DNA of 64,000 nucleotides from NCBI RefSeq assembly GCF_022662335.1, contig NZ_JAKNQJ010000004.1:124001-188000 (forward strand). Reading direction: 5' to 3'. The position numbers were made by a program, and so were the translations under genes. Below the pieces are notes generated by a model, which was given only the letters and a program-made list of their open reading frames with translations, was not told the origin of the DNA and made no database searches. Shown here one piece after another: positions 37,095 through 46,112 of this stretch. Positions within the stretch are counted from its first letter, which is position 1. Every line of letters starts with the position of its first letter. The stretch comes from Sphingomonas sp. CROZ-RG-20F-R02-07. GTDB taxonomy: Bacteria > Pseudomonadota > Alphaproteobacteria > Sphingomonadales > Sphingomonadaceae.

Positions 37095-37931
37095 ATGCGG
37101 CTGAGAATGGATGCGCGGATGGGGCGCGTGCTGGCGCGCGTGCGGCCCGCCAACGTCTATTCGCTCGCCGAACTGGCGCTGCTCGCGCTGCTCGGCATCC
37201 AGGCGGCGCGGCTCGTCTGGGTGGTGGTCACCCCGGTTGCGCCGCTCGGCGACTGGCGTCCGCTGGCGCCGGTGACGGCGGGTGCGCCGATCGATATCCT
37301 CACCGGCTTCGATCCCTTCTTCCGGTCGAGCGCGGCGGCGCCCGCCACGGTCACCGCGCTCAATCTCACGCTGTTCGGCACGCGGCTGAACGACGCGACC
37401 GGCCGCGGCTCGGCGATCATCGCAGGCGCGGACGGCGTGCAGCAGAGCGTCGCGGTGGGTGAGGAGATCCAGCCGGGCGTCCGGCTGAAGATGGTGGCGT
37501 TCGACCACGTCACGATCGATCGCGGCGGCACGAGCGAGGACCTGTTCCTCGACCAGTCCGGCGCGGCGCCGGCCGTCCCGCCGGGCGCCGCGGGCGCGCT
37601 TCCGCCACCGGGCGTCGGCGCGCCGCCCGCACCGCCCGCGCAGGGCGTTCCGGTCGCGAAGCTGCGGCAGGAGATCGGCTTCATCCCCCGGATCGACGCG
37701 GGGCGGATCAGCGGCCTCGTCGTCCGGTCGTCGGGCAGCGGCGCGCTCTTCCGCCAGGCGGGGCTGCGCGACGGCGACGTCGTCACCTCGATCGGCGGCC
37801 GGCCGGTCACCGGGCCGCAGGATATCGATCGGCTCGTCACCGATTTCGCCGGCGGCGGCAGCATCCCCCTCATCGTCGAACGCGGGCGCGACACGCTGCC
37901 GCTTTCCATCATGGTCGCACCCTCCAAATGA
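37095..37931 (+). CDS. gspC: Type II secretion system protein C
   Basis: A 278-residue inner-membrane linker of the secreton that contacts the secretin. One N-terminal transmembrane helix (ELALLALLGIQAARLVWVVV), a periplasmic HR domain (ALNLTLFGTRLN to GTSEDLFL), a proline-rich linker at about 165-190, and a PDZ-like C-terminal domain (RISGLVVRSSGSGALFRQAGL, GDVVTSIGGRPV). Three in-frame ATGs lie at 37095, 37107 and 37119; the first follows GGGATGGG. It is the first gene of the gsp operon and overlaps gspD by four bases. Confidence 0.9.
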   Translation: MRLRMDARMGRVLARVRPANVYSLAELALLALLGIQAARLVWVVVTPVAPLGDWRPLAPVTAGAPIDILTGFDPFFRSSAAAPATVTALNLTLFGTRLNDATGRGSAIIAGADGVQQSVAVGEEIQPGVRLKMVAFDHVTIDRGGTSEDLFLDQSGAAPAVPPGAAGALPPPGVGAPPAPPAQGVPVAKLRQEIGFIPRIDAGRISGLVVRSSGSGALFRQAGLRDGDVVTSIGGRPVTGPQDIDRLVTDFAGGGSIPLIVERGRDTLPLSIMVAPSK

Positions 37932-40174
37932 ACCCACGCTATCTGATCCCCGCGTTGCTGCTCGCGCCCGTCATGGCGGTCGCGCCGCTGGCCGCGCAGA
38001 CGACGCTCAACGTGCGCGACGCGGATATCCGCGCCTTCATCGCCGATGCCGCTAAGGTGACGGGGCGCACCTTCATCATCGACAGCCGGGTGCAGGGCAA
38101 GGTGACCGTCGTCACCGACCGGCCGCTCAGCCGCTCCGAATATTTCGAGGTGTTCCTCTCCACGCTGCGCGCCAACGGGCTGGTCGCGGTGCCGACCGCG
38201 GGCGGCGCGTTCCGCGTCCAGCCGCTCGACAACGCCGCCACCCAGCCGAGCCGCGTCGGCGCCGCGGGCGCCAACCGCAATGCCTATGTCACCGAGATCG
38301 TGCGGCTCCATTCGATCGACGCGACGTCGGCGGTCGATACGGTGCGGCCGCTGGTGAGCGCACAGGGGTCGGTAAGCGCGAATCGCGGCGGCAACAGCCT
38401 GGTGATCGTCGATTTCGCCGACAATATCCGTCGCATCCGCGAGGTGCTGCGCCGGATCGACACCGATGGCGCCGCGACCCGTGTGGTCGCGCTGAAGAAC
38501 GCCAACGCCAAGGAAATCGCGACCGCGCTGCAGGGCTTGGCCGGCAGTGCGACGGGAACGGCCGGCGGCGGCGCGGCAGCGGGATCCAACGGCAGCGGCG
38601 TGTCCGTCGTGGCGGTCGAAAGCTCGAACGCGGTGGCGCTGCGCGGCGATCCCGCGGCGGTGGCGCGGCTCGCGCAGGTGGCGGCCGATCTCGACCAGAA
38701 GGCGCGCAGCGGCACCGACATCCGCGTGGTGTTCCTCGAAAACGCCGATGCCGAGCAGTTGCTGCCCGTGCTCCAGCGGCTCGTCGGCCAGTCGCCCGAC
38801 ACGGTTGCCGAGACGACGCTGTCGCGCGGCAGCTTCCAGACCTCGGGCAGCAATGGCTCGGGCACCGGCGCGGTGACCCAGGTGGCGCAGCAGCCGGTGA
38901 CGCTGCCGCAATCCTCGAGCACCGGCGGCGGCACCGCGACCGGCCAGCAGGCGGCGGTCTCGACGCAGGGCGGGCGGACGGCCGCGGTCGTCACGCGCTT
39001 CGCCGGCGCCAACGCGATCGTGATTGCAGGGCCTACTGAGGTGCAGCGCCAGCTCGCCGAAGTGATCCGCCAGCTCGATATCCGCCGCGAACAGGTGCAG
39101 ATCGAGGCGATCGTCGCCGAAGTGTCCGACGCCACCGCCAGCCAGCTCGGCGCGCAGCTTCTGCTCGGCAATCTGAAGGGCGGCGCGTTCGCCGCCACCA
39201 GCTATTCGAACGCGGTGCCCAACTTGCTGACCATCGCCGGCGCGGTCGGTGCGCGCGCGCTCAACACCACGACCACGACGATCAACGGCAGCACCGTCAC
39301 CACCAGCACCAACAGCACGATCAGCGACACGCTCGCCCAGTCCGCGCTCACCTCTATCCTCGGATCGACCGGCGGGTTCATCGGCGGCGCGGGCAAGGTG
39401 GGCGATACGATCATCGGCGCGATCATCAACGCGGTGAAGAGCGACACCGCCTCCAACCTGCTCCAGGCGCCCCACCTCGTCACGCTCGACAACCAGCAGG
39501 CGCACAGCCTGGTCGGGCAGGAGATCCCGATCACCACGGGGCAGGCGCTGTCGCTCGCGTCGAACAATCTCGACAACGCGTTCCGCACCGTGCAGCGCGA
39601 GAATGTCGGCATCCAATTGGACGTGAAGCCACAGATCAGCTCGTCGGGCGCGCTGAAACTCTATCTGCGGCTCGAGGTCAGCTCGATCGCCGGGCCAGTG
39701 TCGGCGAGCAATTCGGAGCTGATCCTCAACAAGCGCGGTATCGAGAACACCTTCGTGGTGGACGATGGCCAGATCGTCGTGATCGGCGGCCTATTGAGCG
39801 ACGAGGAGCGCCGCACGATCGAGAAGACGCCGGTGCTTGGCGATCTGCCGGTGCTCGGCAACCTGTTCCGATCCAAGGCGAAATCGCGAACGAAGACCAA
39901 TCTGATGATCTTCATCCGCCCGACCATCCTGCGCACCGCCGAGGACAGCCGGCGGATTACCGAACAGCATTATGGCTATCTGCGCGGGCTCCAGGCAGAG
40001 GGCCAGCCGGGCGTCGAACCGTCGATCGACGAACTCGTCCGCGACTATATGAACGCCGCACCCCCGATCCCGCATGCGCCGATGCGCGGCAGCATCGAGG
40101 ATCCGCGGGTCGCCGTCCCCGTGGTCACCAGCGCCGGCGCCCATGCGCGCGCGCGGGCGGAGCGGACGAAGTGA
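37928..40174 (+). CDS. gspD: Type II secretion system secretin
   Basis: A 748-residue outer-membrane channel subunit. Signal peptide MNPRYLIPALLLAPVMAVAP, then N0-N3 ring domains (LNVRDADIRAFIADAA, TFIIDSRVQGKVTVV) with Ser/Gly/Thr-rich linkers in N3 (about 290-345), and the secretin core (VEAIVAEVSD-type strand IEAIVAEVSDATASQLGAQ, LLQAPHLVTLDNQQA, VGQEIPITTG, VVDDGQIVVIGGLL, VPVLGDLPVLGNLF-type motif). It starts with an ATGA overlap on gspC. No pilotin gene is visible in the window. Confidence 0.95.
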   Translation: MNPRYLIPALLLAPVMAVAPLAAQTTLNVRDADIRAFIADAAKVTGRTFIIDSRVQGKVTVVTDRPLSRSEYFEVFLSTLRANGLVAVPTAGGAFRVQPLDNAATQPSRVGAAGANRNAYVTEIVRLHSIDATSAVDTVRPLVSAQGSVSANRGGNSLVIVDFADNIRRIREVLRRIDTDGAATRVVALKNANAKEIATALQGLAGSATGTAGGGAAAGSNGSGVSVVAVESSNAVALRGDPAAVARLAQVAADLDQKARSGTDIRVVFLENADAEQLLPVLQRLVGQSPDTVAETTLSRGSFQTSGSNGSGTGAVTQVAQQPVTLPQSSSTGGGTATGQQAAVSTQGGRTAAVVTRFAGANAIVIAGPTEVQRQLAEVIRQLDIRREQVQIEAIVAEVSDATASQLGAQLLLGNLKGGAFAATSYSNAVPNLLTIAGAVGARALNTTTTTINGSTVTTSTNSTISDTLAQSALTSILGSTGGFIGGAGKVGDTIIGAIINAVKSDTASNLLQAPHLVTLDNQQAHSLVGQEIPITTGQALSLASNNLDNAFRTVQRENVGIQLDVKPQISSSGALKLYLRLEVSSIAGPVSASNSELILNKRGIENTFVVDDGQIVVIGGLLSDEERRTIEKTPVLGDLPVLGNLFRSKAKSRTKTNLMIFIRPTILRTAEDSRRITEQHYGYLRGLQAEGQPGVEPSIDELVRDYMNAAPPIPHAPMRGSIEDPRVAVPVVTSAGAHARARAERTK

Positions 40175-40190
40175 TGGGGGCCGACGCAAC

Positions 40191-40313
40191 TCGTTCCCCG
40201 GCGCTGCTCGTTCCCCGGCGAAGGCCGGGGGCCAGGTGGGAGACGGCAGAGGCAAGCCGTTGCGCGTCGTCACGGGAGCCTTCCCACCTGAGCCCCGGCC
40301 TTCGCCCGGGAAC
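40191..40313. repeat. REP-like palindromic element inside the gsp operon
   Basis: The core CCCCGGCGAAGGCCGGGG-like arm at 40209-40241 (also containing GGCCAGGTGGGA) is mirrored by TCCCACCTGAGCCCCGGCC and TTCGCCCGGGAAC at 40282-40312. A partial direct copy (TCGTTCCCCGGCG) occurs at 40191-40203 and again at 40208-40220. Elements with this sequence are common in sphingomonad genomes. It occupies most of the 196 bp between gspD and gspE and would form a long stem in the mRNA. Confidence 0.7.
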
Positions 40314-40370
40314 TGGTCTTGCGATCGCATCCTTCCCTGATTCGGCAACAGGCCGGGTGAAAGCAGGCTG

Positions 40371-41876
40371 ATGGCCACGCAGCCCATTCCGATCACTCCC
40401 ACGATCCCCTATGCCTTTGCCCGCAAGTTCGGCGTGGTGGCGGATGGCGAGGCGGTGGCGATGCGCGAGGGGGCCGATCCCAAGGCGCTGCTCGAGCTGC
40501 GCCGCCATCTCGGCCGGCCGTTCGACGTGCGGTTCGTGGCGCCGCCCGCGTTCGACCGGCTGCTCTCCGACGCCTATGCGATGGACGGGCAGGCGACCGC
40601 GCTCGCGGCGGTCGGCATGGGCGACGCGCTCGATCTGCTCGCGGGCGATCTGCCCACCGCCGAGGATCTGCTCGACACCGCGGACGACGCGCCCGCGATC
40701 CGGCTCATCAACGGCGTGATCGCCGATGCCGCGCGCAACGGCGTGTCGGACATCCATATCGAACCGTACGAGACCGGCCTCGTCGTGCGGATGCGGATCG
40801 ACGGCGTGCTGCGCGAGACGCTGCGGATGCCGCCGCACGTCGCCCCCGTGGTCGTCAGCCGGATCAAGGTGATGGCGCGGCTCGACATCGCCGAACGCCG
40901 CGTGCCGCAGGACGGTCGGATGGGGCTGACATTGGGCGGCAAGCTGCTCGACGTGCGCGTCTCCACGCTGCCGAGCCGCGCCGGGGAGCGCGTCGTGCTG
41001 CGCATCCTCGACAAGGACAATGCCGGGATCGATCTCGAGGCGCTGGGGCTGACGCCCACGCTCTATGCGCTGCTCAAGGAAGCGCTGGCCGAGCCGAACG
41101 GCATCCTGCTCGTCACCGGCCCGACGGGATCGGGCAAGACCACCAGCCTCTATGCCGCGCTGCGCCTGCTGAACGACGGCAGCCGCAACATTCTGACCGT
41201 CGAGGATCCCGTCGAATATGCGGTCGACGGCGTGGGACAGACGCAGGTCAATCCCAAGGTGGGCCTGACCTTCGCCGCCGGGCTGCGCGCGATCCTCCGC
41301 CAGGATCCCGACGTGGTGATGGTCGGCGAAATCCGCGATCGCGAGACGGCGGAGATCGCGGTGCAGGCCTCGCTCACCGGGCATCTGGTGCTGTCCACCG
41401 TCCACACCAACGACGCGATCGGCGCGATCACCCGGATGCGCGACATGAAGGTGGAAAGCTTTCTGCTGGCCTCCACGCTGCGCGCGGTGATCGCGCAGCG
41501 GCTGGTGCGGCGGCTCTGCCCCGCGTGCCGCCAGCCGGTGCCCGCGCGCGAGACCGTCGCGCCGCTGCTTGGCATCGCGCCCGATGCCACCGTCTATGTG
41601 GCGCAGGGTTGCGAGCAATGCGGCCAGTCGGGCTTCAAGGGCCGGATGGGCGTGTTCGAGGCGGTGCGGGTGGACGAGACGATCCGCCGCTTCATCAACG
41701 ACGGCGCCGACGAAAGCGCGATCGCCGCGCACGCCTTTGCCCGGCTGCCGAACATGGCGGCGGCGGCGCGCGATCTGGTGTTGAACGGGCTGACCACCGC
41801 CGAGGAAGCCGTGCGGGTGTCGCGGCGCGATGCGGCGGATGTCGACGAAGCGCAGGCCTTGCCCGTGAATGGCTGA
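40371..41876 (+). CDS. gspE: Type II secretion system ATPase
   Basis: A 501-residue cytoplasmic secretion ATPase. Walker A GPTGSGKTTSLY is at about 250-261, the Asp box (NGILLVTGP context and ILTVEDPVEYA), Walker B DPDVVMVGEIRD and the His box LTGHLVLSTVHTNDA are intact. A zinc-binding tetracysteine motif reads LCPACRQ and GCEQCGQSG, about 30 residues apart. The family N-terminal domain is short. The gene starts after the palindromic element and overlaps gspF by 8 bp. Confidence 0.97.
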   Translation: MATQPIPITPTIPYAFARKFGVVADGEAVAMREGADPKALLELRRHLGRPFDVRFVAPPAFDRLLSDAYAMDGQATALAAVGMGDALDLLAGDLPTAEDLLDTADDAPAIRLINGVIADAARNGVSDIHIEPYETGLVVRMRIDGVLRETLRMPPHVAPVVVSRIKVMARLDIAERRVPQDGRMGLTLGGKLLDVRVSTLPSRAGERVVLRILDKDNAGIDLEALGLTPTLYALLKEALAEPNGILLVTGPTGSGKTTSLYAALRLLNDGSRNILTVEDPVEYAVDGVGQTQVNPKVGLTFAAGLRAILRQDPDVVMVGEIRDRETAEIAVQASLTGHLVLSTVHTNDAIGAITRMRDMKVESFLLASTLRAVIAQRLVRRLCPACRQPVPARETVAPLLGIAPDATVYVAQGCEQCGQSGFKGRMGVFEAVRVDETIRRFINDGADESAIAAHAFARLPNMAAAARDLVLNGLTTAEEAVRVSRRDAADVDEAQALPVNG

Positions 41877-43095
41877 TTTCGACTATCTCGCCATCGATAC
41901 GCGCGGGGCGGAGAAGCGTGGGCATGTCGCGGCGGAGACGATCGATGCCGCACGCGGCGTGCTCGACGGCCGCCGCCTCTATGTCGTGCGGATCGAGGCC
42001 GGCGCGCCGCCCCAGGCCTCGCGCGGCCGGCCGTTGTTCGGGTTGCAGCTCGGCACGCCCAAGATGTCGGGCAAGCAGCTGACGCTCTTCACCCGCCAGC
42101 TCGCGACGCTGAACCGCGTCTCGCCGCTCGAGGAATCGCTGCGCACGATCACCCGCCAGACCGAGCAGGACGCCGTGCGTGCCATCGTCGAACAGGTGCA
42201 TGCGGGCGTGGTCGAGGGGCGCCGGCTGGCGGATGCGATGGCGCGCGCGCCCAAGAGCTTCCCGGCGCTCTACCGCGCGATGGTGTCCGCGGGCGAGAGT
42301 TCGGGTTCGCTCCCGACGATCCTCGATCGGCTGGCGGCGCTGCTCGAACGCCAGGCGGAGATCCGCGGCAAGCTCATCACCGCGCTTGCCTATCCCGCGA
42401 TCCTCGCGGTGGTGGCGATGGGCGTGGTGGGGGCGCTGATGATGTTCGTCGTACCGCAAGTTGTCGAGCAATTCGATAATGTCGGCCAGCAACTGCCGTT
42501 GTTGACCCGGATCGTGATGGGGGCGTCGAGCTTCCTTGTTCATGCCTGGTGGATGATGCTGTTGGGTGTCATCCTCGCCAGCGTCGGGCTGTGGCAGGCG
42601 CTGAAAGAGCCCGGCCTGCGGCTCGCCTTCGACACCTGGCTGCTGCGCATCCCCCTGCTCGGGCGGCTGCTGCGCGACCTGCACGCGGCACGGATGGCGC
42701 GCACGCTCGGCACCATGGTCGCGAGTCGCCTGCCGCTGCTCGACGGGCTGAACCTCACCGCCAGTACGATCCACAACCGCCGCTTGCGGGTCGCCTCCGA
42801 CGAGATCGTCGAGGCGATTCGCGGCGGCGGCAGCCTGTCGGCCGCGATGCGGCGGACCGGCGTCTTTCCCCCGCTGCTCACGTATCTCACCGCGAGCGGC
42901 GAAACGGCGGGGCGACTGGACGAGATGCTGGAACGCGCCGCCGATTATCTCGAACGCGAGTTCGACCGCTTCACCGCCACCGCGCTTTCGCTGCTCGAGC
43001 CGGCGATCATCGTCGTGATGGGCGGTATCGTCGCGACGATCGTGCTATCCATCCTGCTGCCGATCCTGCAGCTCAACACGCTTGCGGGGCAATAG
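41869..43095 (+). CDS. gspF: Type II secretion system inner-membrane platform protein
   Basis: A 408-residue polytopic platform protein that couples the ATPase to pseudopilus growth. Two homologous cytoplasmic domains (TLFTRQLATLNRVSPLEESL, and ARMARTLGTMVASRLPLLDGL), each followed by transmembrane helices (AYPAILAVVAMGVVGALMMF; the last LEPAIIVVMGGIVATIVLSI). Full length for the family. ATG lies inside the end of gspE, in another frame, so translation is coupled. Confidence 0.96.
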   Translation: MADFDYLAIDTRGAEKRGHVAAETIDAARGVLDGRRLYVVRIEAGAPPQASRGRPLFGLQLGTPKMSGKQLTLFTRQLATLNRVSPLEESLRTITRQTEQDAVRAIVEQVHAGVVEGRRLADAMARAPKSFPALYRAMVSAGESSGSLPTILDRLAALLERQAEIRGKLITALAYPAILAVVAMGVVGALMMFVVPQVVEQFDNVGQQLPLLTRIVMGASSFLVHAWWMMLLGVILASVGLWQALKEPGLRLAFDTWLLRIPLLGRLLRDLHAARMARTLGTMVASRLPLLDGLNLTASTIHNRRLRVASDEIVEAIRGGGSLSAAMRRTGVFPPLLTYLTASGETAGRLDEMLERAADYLEREFDRFTATALSLLEPAIIVVMGGIVATIVLSILLPILQLNTLAGQ

Positions 43096-43101
43096 GCGCC
43101 A

Positions 43102-43596
43102 ATGAGGTTTCCCATGACGGCCCATCATGATCTTCGCCCCCGCGGGCGCCGCCCGTCCGCTGCGTCGCGCAAGCCCGGGGAGGGCGAGAGCGGCTTCACG
43201 CTCGTCGAGCTGATGGTCGTCATCGTCATCATCGGCCTGCTCGCGACCATCGTGGCGCTGAACGTGCTGCCGTCGGGCGACAAGGCGCGCGAGGAAAAGG
43301 CGAAGGCCGATATCGCGCAGATCGAGGGGGGGCTCGAACTCTACAAGCTCCAGAACCTCAACTACCCGACCACGACGCAGGGGCTGAACGCGCTGGTCGT
43401 GGCGCCCGCCGGCCTTGCCGATCCGTCGCGCTACCAGCGTGGGGGCTATCTCAAGAAGCTGCCCAACGATCCCTGGGGCCGGCCGTATCTCTACGCCTCG
43501 CCCGGCACGCATGGCGATGCGGACGTGTGGACCTTCGGCGCCGACGGCAAGGAAGGCGGGCAGGGGATCGATGCCGATATCGGAAGCTGGCAGTAA
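43102..43596 (+). CDS. gspG: Type II secretion system major pseudopilin
   Basis: A 164-residue pseudopilin. The leader of about 30 residues ends in GESG, and cleavage before FTLVELMVVIVIIGLLATIV yields the mature N-terminus with Phe1 and Glu5. The C-terminal part shows the GspG calcium-site region (GGYLKKLPNDPWGRPYLY, GADGKEGGQGIDADI). A second ATG at 43114 would shorten the leader by four residues. It follows gspF by 6 bp and overlaps gspH. Confidence 0.96.
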   Translation: MRFPMTAHHDLRPRGRRPSAASRKPGEGESGFTLVELMVVIVIIGLLATIVALNVLPSGDKAREEKAKADIAQIEGGLELYKLQNLNYPTTTQGLNALVVAPAGLADPSRYQRGGYLKKLPNDPWGRPYLYASPGTHGDADVWTFGADGKEGGQGIDADIGSWQ

Positions 43597-44143
43597 CCCG
43601 CCCGAACGGGGCTACGCGTCCCTTAGGCGTTCCACCGACCACGGCTTCACGTGCTCGGTGCGTTCCGCCGAACACGGCTCCGAGTCGCTGGAGCGTTCCG
43701 CCGGACACGGCTTCACGCTGGTCGAGCTGATGGTCGTCGTGACCATCATCGCGCTGGCATCGGCCGCGGCGGTGCTCGCGATGCCCGATCCCCGCGGCCG
43801 CGTGCTGGACGAGGCGATGCGCTTCGCCGCGCGCGCCCGATCGGCGCACGATGCCGCGATCGTCGGCGATCGCCCGGTCAGCCTCTGGGTGACGACGGGC
43901 GGCTATGGTTTCGATCGCCGCGTCGCGGGGCGATGGCTGCCGCTGGCCGAGGCGCCGCTCAGGGTGGCGAGCTGGAACGACGGCACCCGCGCCGTGGTGC
44001 CGGACGAGGGCGGGCGGACGCGGGTGACGTTCGACTCTACGGGGCTGGTCGACCGGCCCGCGGATGTCCGCCTGATGCGCGCCGGGGCCGCGGCGGTGGT
44101 GCGGATCGGCGCGGACGGCAGCGTGCGCGCCGATGCGGAGTGA
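43571..44143 (+). CDS. gspH: Type II secretion system minor pseudopilin H, with tandemly repeated leader
   Basis: A 190-residue minor pseudopilin. The prepilin cleavage site is G47-F48 (HGFTLVELMVVVTIIALAS), with Glu5 of the mature protein present. The leader is far longer than usual because an 11-residue unit (RSTDHGFTCSV, RSAEHGSESLE, RSAGHGFTLVE) is present three times, the last copy being the normal cleavage region. The ATG at 43571 follows GGCAGGGGAT and lies in gspG; a GTG at 43658 would skip one repeat. The C-terminal GspH domain (FAARARSAHDAAIVGDRPVSL) is intact. Confidence 0.85.
   Translation: MPISEAGSNPPERGYASLRRSTDHGFTCSVRSAEHGSESLERSAGHGFTLVELMVVVTIIALASAAAVLAMPDPRGRVLDEAMRFAARARSAHDAAIVGDRPVSLWVTTGGYGFDRRVAGRWLPLAEAPLRVASWNDGTRAVVPDEGGRTRVTFDSTGLVDRPADVRLMRAGAAAVVRIGADGSVRADAE
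43628..43726 (+). repeat. Three tandem 33-bp repeats in gspH leader
   Basis: Units at 43628-43660, 43661-43693 and 43694-43726 each begin CGTTCCRCCGRNCACGGCT. The first 24 nt of units 1 and 3 agree at 21 positions. The period of exactly 33 nt keeps the frame, so it is a coding duplication. Confidence 0.85.
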
Positions 44144-44507
44144 ACGCGGCTTCACGCTGATCGAGGTCATGGTGGCGCTGGCGGTCTTCAGCCTCGCGGT
44201 GCTGGCGCTGGTGCGGCTGGAGAGCGCGACGATTCGCGGCGCGGCCACGCTCGACGGCAGCCTCGTCGGCGACATGGTCGCGCGCAACGTCGCGATCGAG
44301 GCGCTGACCGACGCGCGCGCGCCGACGATCGGTGTGGTTCGCGGCGGCGAGGTTAATGGTGGCCGCCAGTGGAACTGGACGCGCACCGTGACGCCGCTCG
44401 GCGATGCGCGGATCGTGACGATCGACGTGGTCGTGACCGATCCGCGCGGCCAGGTGCTCGGCCGCGCGTCGCTCGTGCGACCGCCCGATCCGGCGACGGG
44501 CGCCTGA
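44133..44507 (+). CDS. gspI: Type II secretion system minor pseudopilin I
   Basis: A 124-residue minor pseudopilin of the pseudopilus tip. Short leader MRSERG, cleavage before FTLIEVMVALAVFSLAVLAL with Glu5, then a GspI domain (RNVAIEALTDARAP, WNWTRTVTPL). It overlaps gspH by 11 bp and is followed after two bases by gspJ. Confidence 0.94.
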   Translation: MRSERGFTLIEVMVALAVFSLAVLALVRLESATIRGAATLDGSLVGDMVARNVAIEALTDARAPTIGVVRGGEVNGGRQWNWTRTVTPLGDARIVTIDVVVTDPRGQVLGRASLVRPPDPATGA

Positions 44508-44509
44508 GG

Positions 44510-45142
44510 ATGGGCGAGGGCCCTACCCGGAAGCCATGCGCGGCGGATGCGGGCTTCACGCTCATCGAAGTGATGGTCGCGTTGCTGATCTTCGCGATGC
44601 TGGCGCTGGCGGGCACCGCGATCCTGTCGTTCAGCATCCGGGCGCAGGCGGCGACTGGCGCGAAGCTCGACGACAATGCCGCGTTCAACCGGACCGTCTC
44701 GGCGCTGGCGGCGGACTGCGCCCAGGCGATCGTCCGCCCGACGCGCGACGAGCGCGGGACGGTGCTGCCGGCCTTTGCGGGCGAGGCCGGGTCGACGGTG
44801 GCGCCGATGCTGCGGATGGTGCGGGGTGGCTGGTCCAACGTCGATGGTGCCGCGCGGCCGAGCGAGCAGAAGCTGGCCTGGACGCTCGACGGCCACCGCC
44901 TCGAGCGCATCGTCTGGCCCCAGCTCGACGGGGCCGCGCCGCTCGTCGCCGCGCCGATGCTCGATCATGTGATGGCGGTGGCGTTGCGCTATCGCTTTCG
45001 CGGCGCGTGGAGCGACCGTTGGGACGGCAGCAACGGCATCCCCCTGCCGCAGGCGATCGAAGTGCGGATCGTTCGCGACGACGGCATGCAGTATCGCGCG
45101 CTGATGCTGGTCGGCACCGGCTATGTGCCCCGTGCCGGCTGA
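44510..45142 (+). CDS. gspJ: Type II secretion system minor pseudopilin J
   Basis: A 210-residue minor pseudopilin. Leader of 16 residues ending in DAG, cleavage before FTLIEVMVALLIFAMLALAG, and a GspJ-type C-terminal region (LRMVRGGWSNVDGAARPSEQ, LRYRFRGAWSDRW). The ATG at 44510 follows CCTGAGG; the longer frame upstream is not supported. It overlaps gspK by 20 bp. Confidence 0.93.
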   Translation: MGEGPTRKPCAADAGFTLIEVMVALLIFAMLALAGTAILSFSIRAQAATGAKLDDNAAFNRTVSALAADCAQAIVRPTRDERGTVLPAFAGEAGSTVAPMLRMVRGGWSNVDGAARPSEQKLAWTLDGHRLERIVWPQLDGAAPLVAAPMLDHVMAVALRYRFRGAWSDRWDGSNGIPLPQAIEVRIVRDDGMQYRALMLVGTGYVPRAG

Positions 45143-46112
45143 TCGCGAATCCGAGCGCGGCGCGGCGCTGCTGACGGTGCTGCTGATCGTCGCCGTGGTC
45201 GCGGTGATGGCGGGTGCCGCGCTCGAGAAGCTCAGGCTCACCACCCGACTGGCGGGCAACGCCGCGGTGACGGGGCAGGCGCGCGGTTGGGCCTATGCCG
45301 CCGAGACGATGGCACTATCGCGCGTGTCGTCGCTGCTGGCGCGCAGCCCGGATCGGGTGACGTTGGCGGGCGGCTGGAGCGACCAACCCTATCCGCTGCC
45401 GCTGCCCGGTGGTGGACTGGCGACCGCACGCGTGACCGATGGTGGCAATTGCTTCAATCTCAACGGGCTCGTCTCACAGGCGGCGGTGGGCACCTATGTC
45501 ATGAACGAGACGACGCGGACGGAGTTCGCACGCCTGATGCGGCTGCTGCAGGTTCCGGCGGGCGCCGCCGAGCAGATCGCGGCTTCCACGGCCGACTGGA
45601 TCGACACCGATCAGCAGCCGCAGCCGAACGGTGCGGAGGACCCCACCTATCTGGCGAGGGCGGTGCCGTATCGGACCGCCGGTACGCTGATGGGCGATCC
45701 GAGCGAACTGCGCGCGGTGGCGGGGATGACGCCCGAGATCTACGCCACGCTGCGCCCCTGGGTGTGCACGCTACCGATGCCGCGGCCATCGCGGATCAAC
45801 CTCAACACGCTGTCGCCGGAGCGCGCGCCGCTGATCGCGATGCTCGCGCCCGATACGCTTTCGGTCGGTGCGGTTCAGGCGCAGCTCGTCAAACGGCCGC
45901 CACAGGGCTTCGCCGATTCGGGTGGCTTCTGGCAGGGGCTGGCGCAAAGCGGCGGCGCGGCGAAGCAGGATCAGACCGGCGTGACGACGACATGGTTCGA
46001 TCTGCGCGTGGACGTGAGCCTGGGAGGCGCCATGCTGGTCGAACATGCGACGATCGACGCGACTCGGCTTCCCGCGCGGCTCGTATCGCGGCAATGGGGG
46101 GACGAACCGTGA
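45123..46112 (+). CDS. gspK: Type II secretion system minor pseudopilin K
   Basis: A 329-residue tip pseudopilin, the largest of the set. The leader ends ESERG, with cleavage before AALLTVLLIVAVVAVMAGAA; position 5 of the mature helix lacks Glu, as is normal for GspK. The long C-terminal part has the SAM-like helical domain (EQIAASTADWIDTDQQP, INLNTLSPERAPLIAML). The ATG at 45123 or the GTG at 45132 may be used. The gspL GTG overlaps its stop. Confidence 0.95.
   Translation: MCPVPADRESERGAALLTVLLIVAVVAVMAGAALEKLRLTTRLAGNAAVTGQARGWAYAAETMALSRVSSLLARSPDRVTLAGGWSDQPYPLPLPGGGLATARVTDGGNCFNLNGLVSQAAVGTYVMNETTRTEFARLMRLLQVPAGAAEQIAASTADWIDTDQQPQPNGAEDPTYLARAVPYRTAGTLMGDPSELRAVAGMTPEIYATLRPWVCTLPMPRPSRINLNTLSPERAPLIAMLAPDTLSVGAVQAQLVKRPPQGFADSGGFWQGLAQSGGAAKQDQTGVTTTWFDLRVDVSLGGAMLVEHATIDATRLPARLVSRQWGDEP

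Noticed and set aside
37157..39616. An 819-residue frame antisense to gspC and gspD
   Set aside because: No recognisable domain, and the sense-strand genes are conserved parts of an operon.
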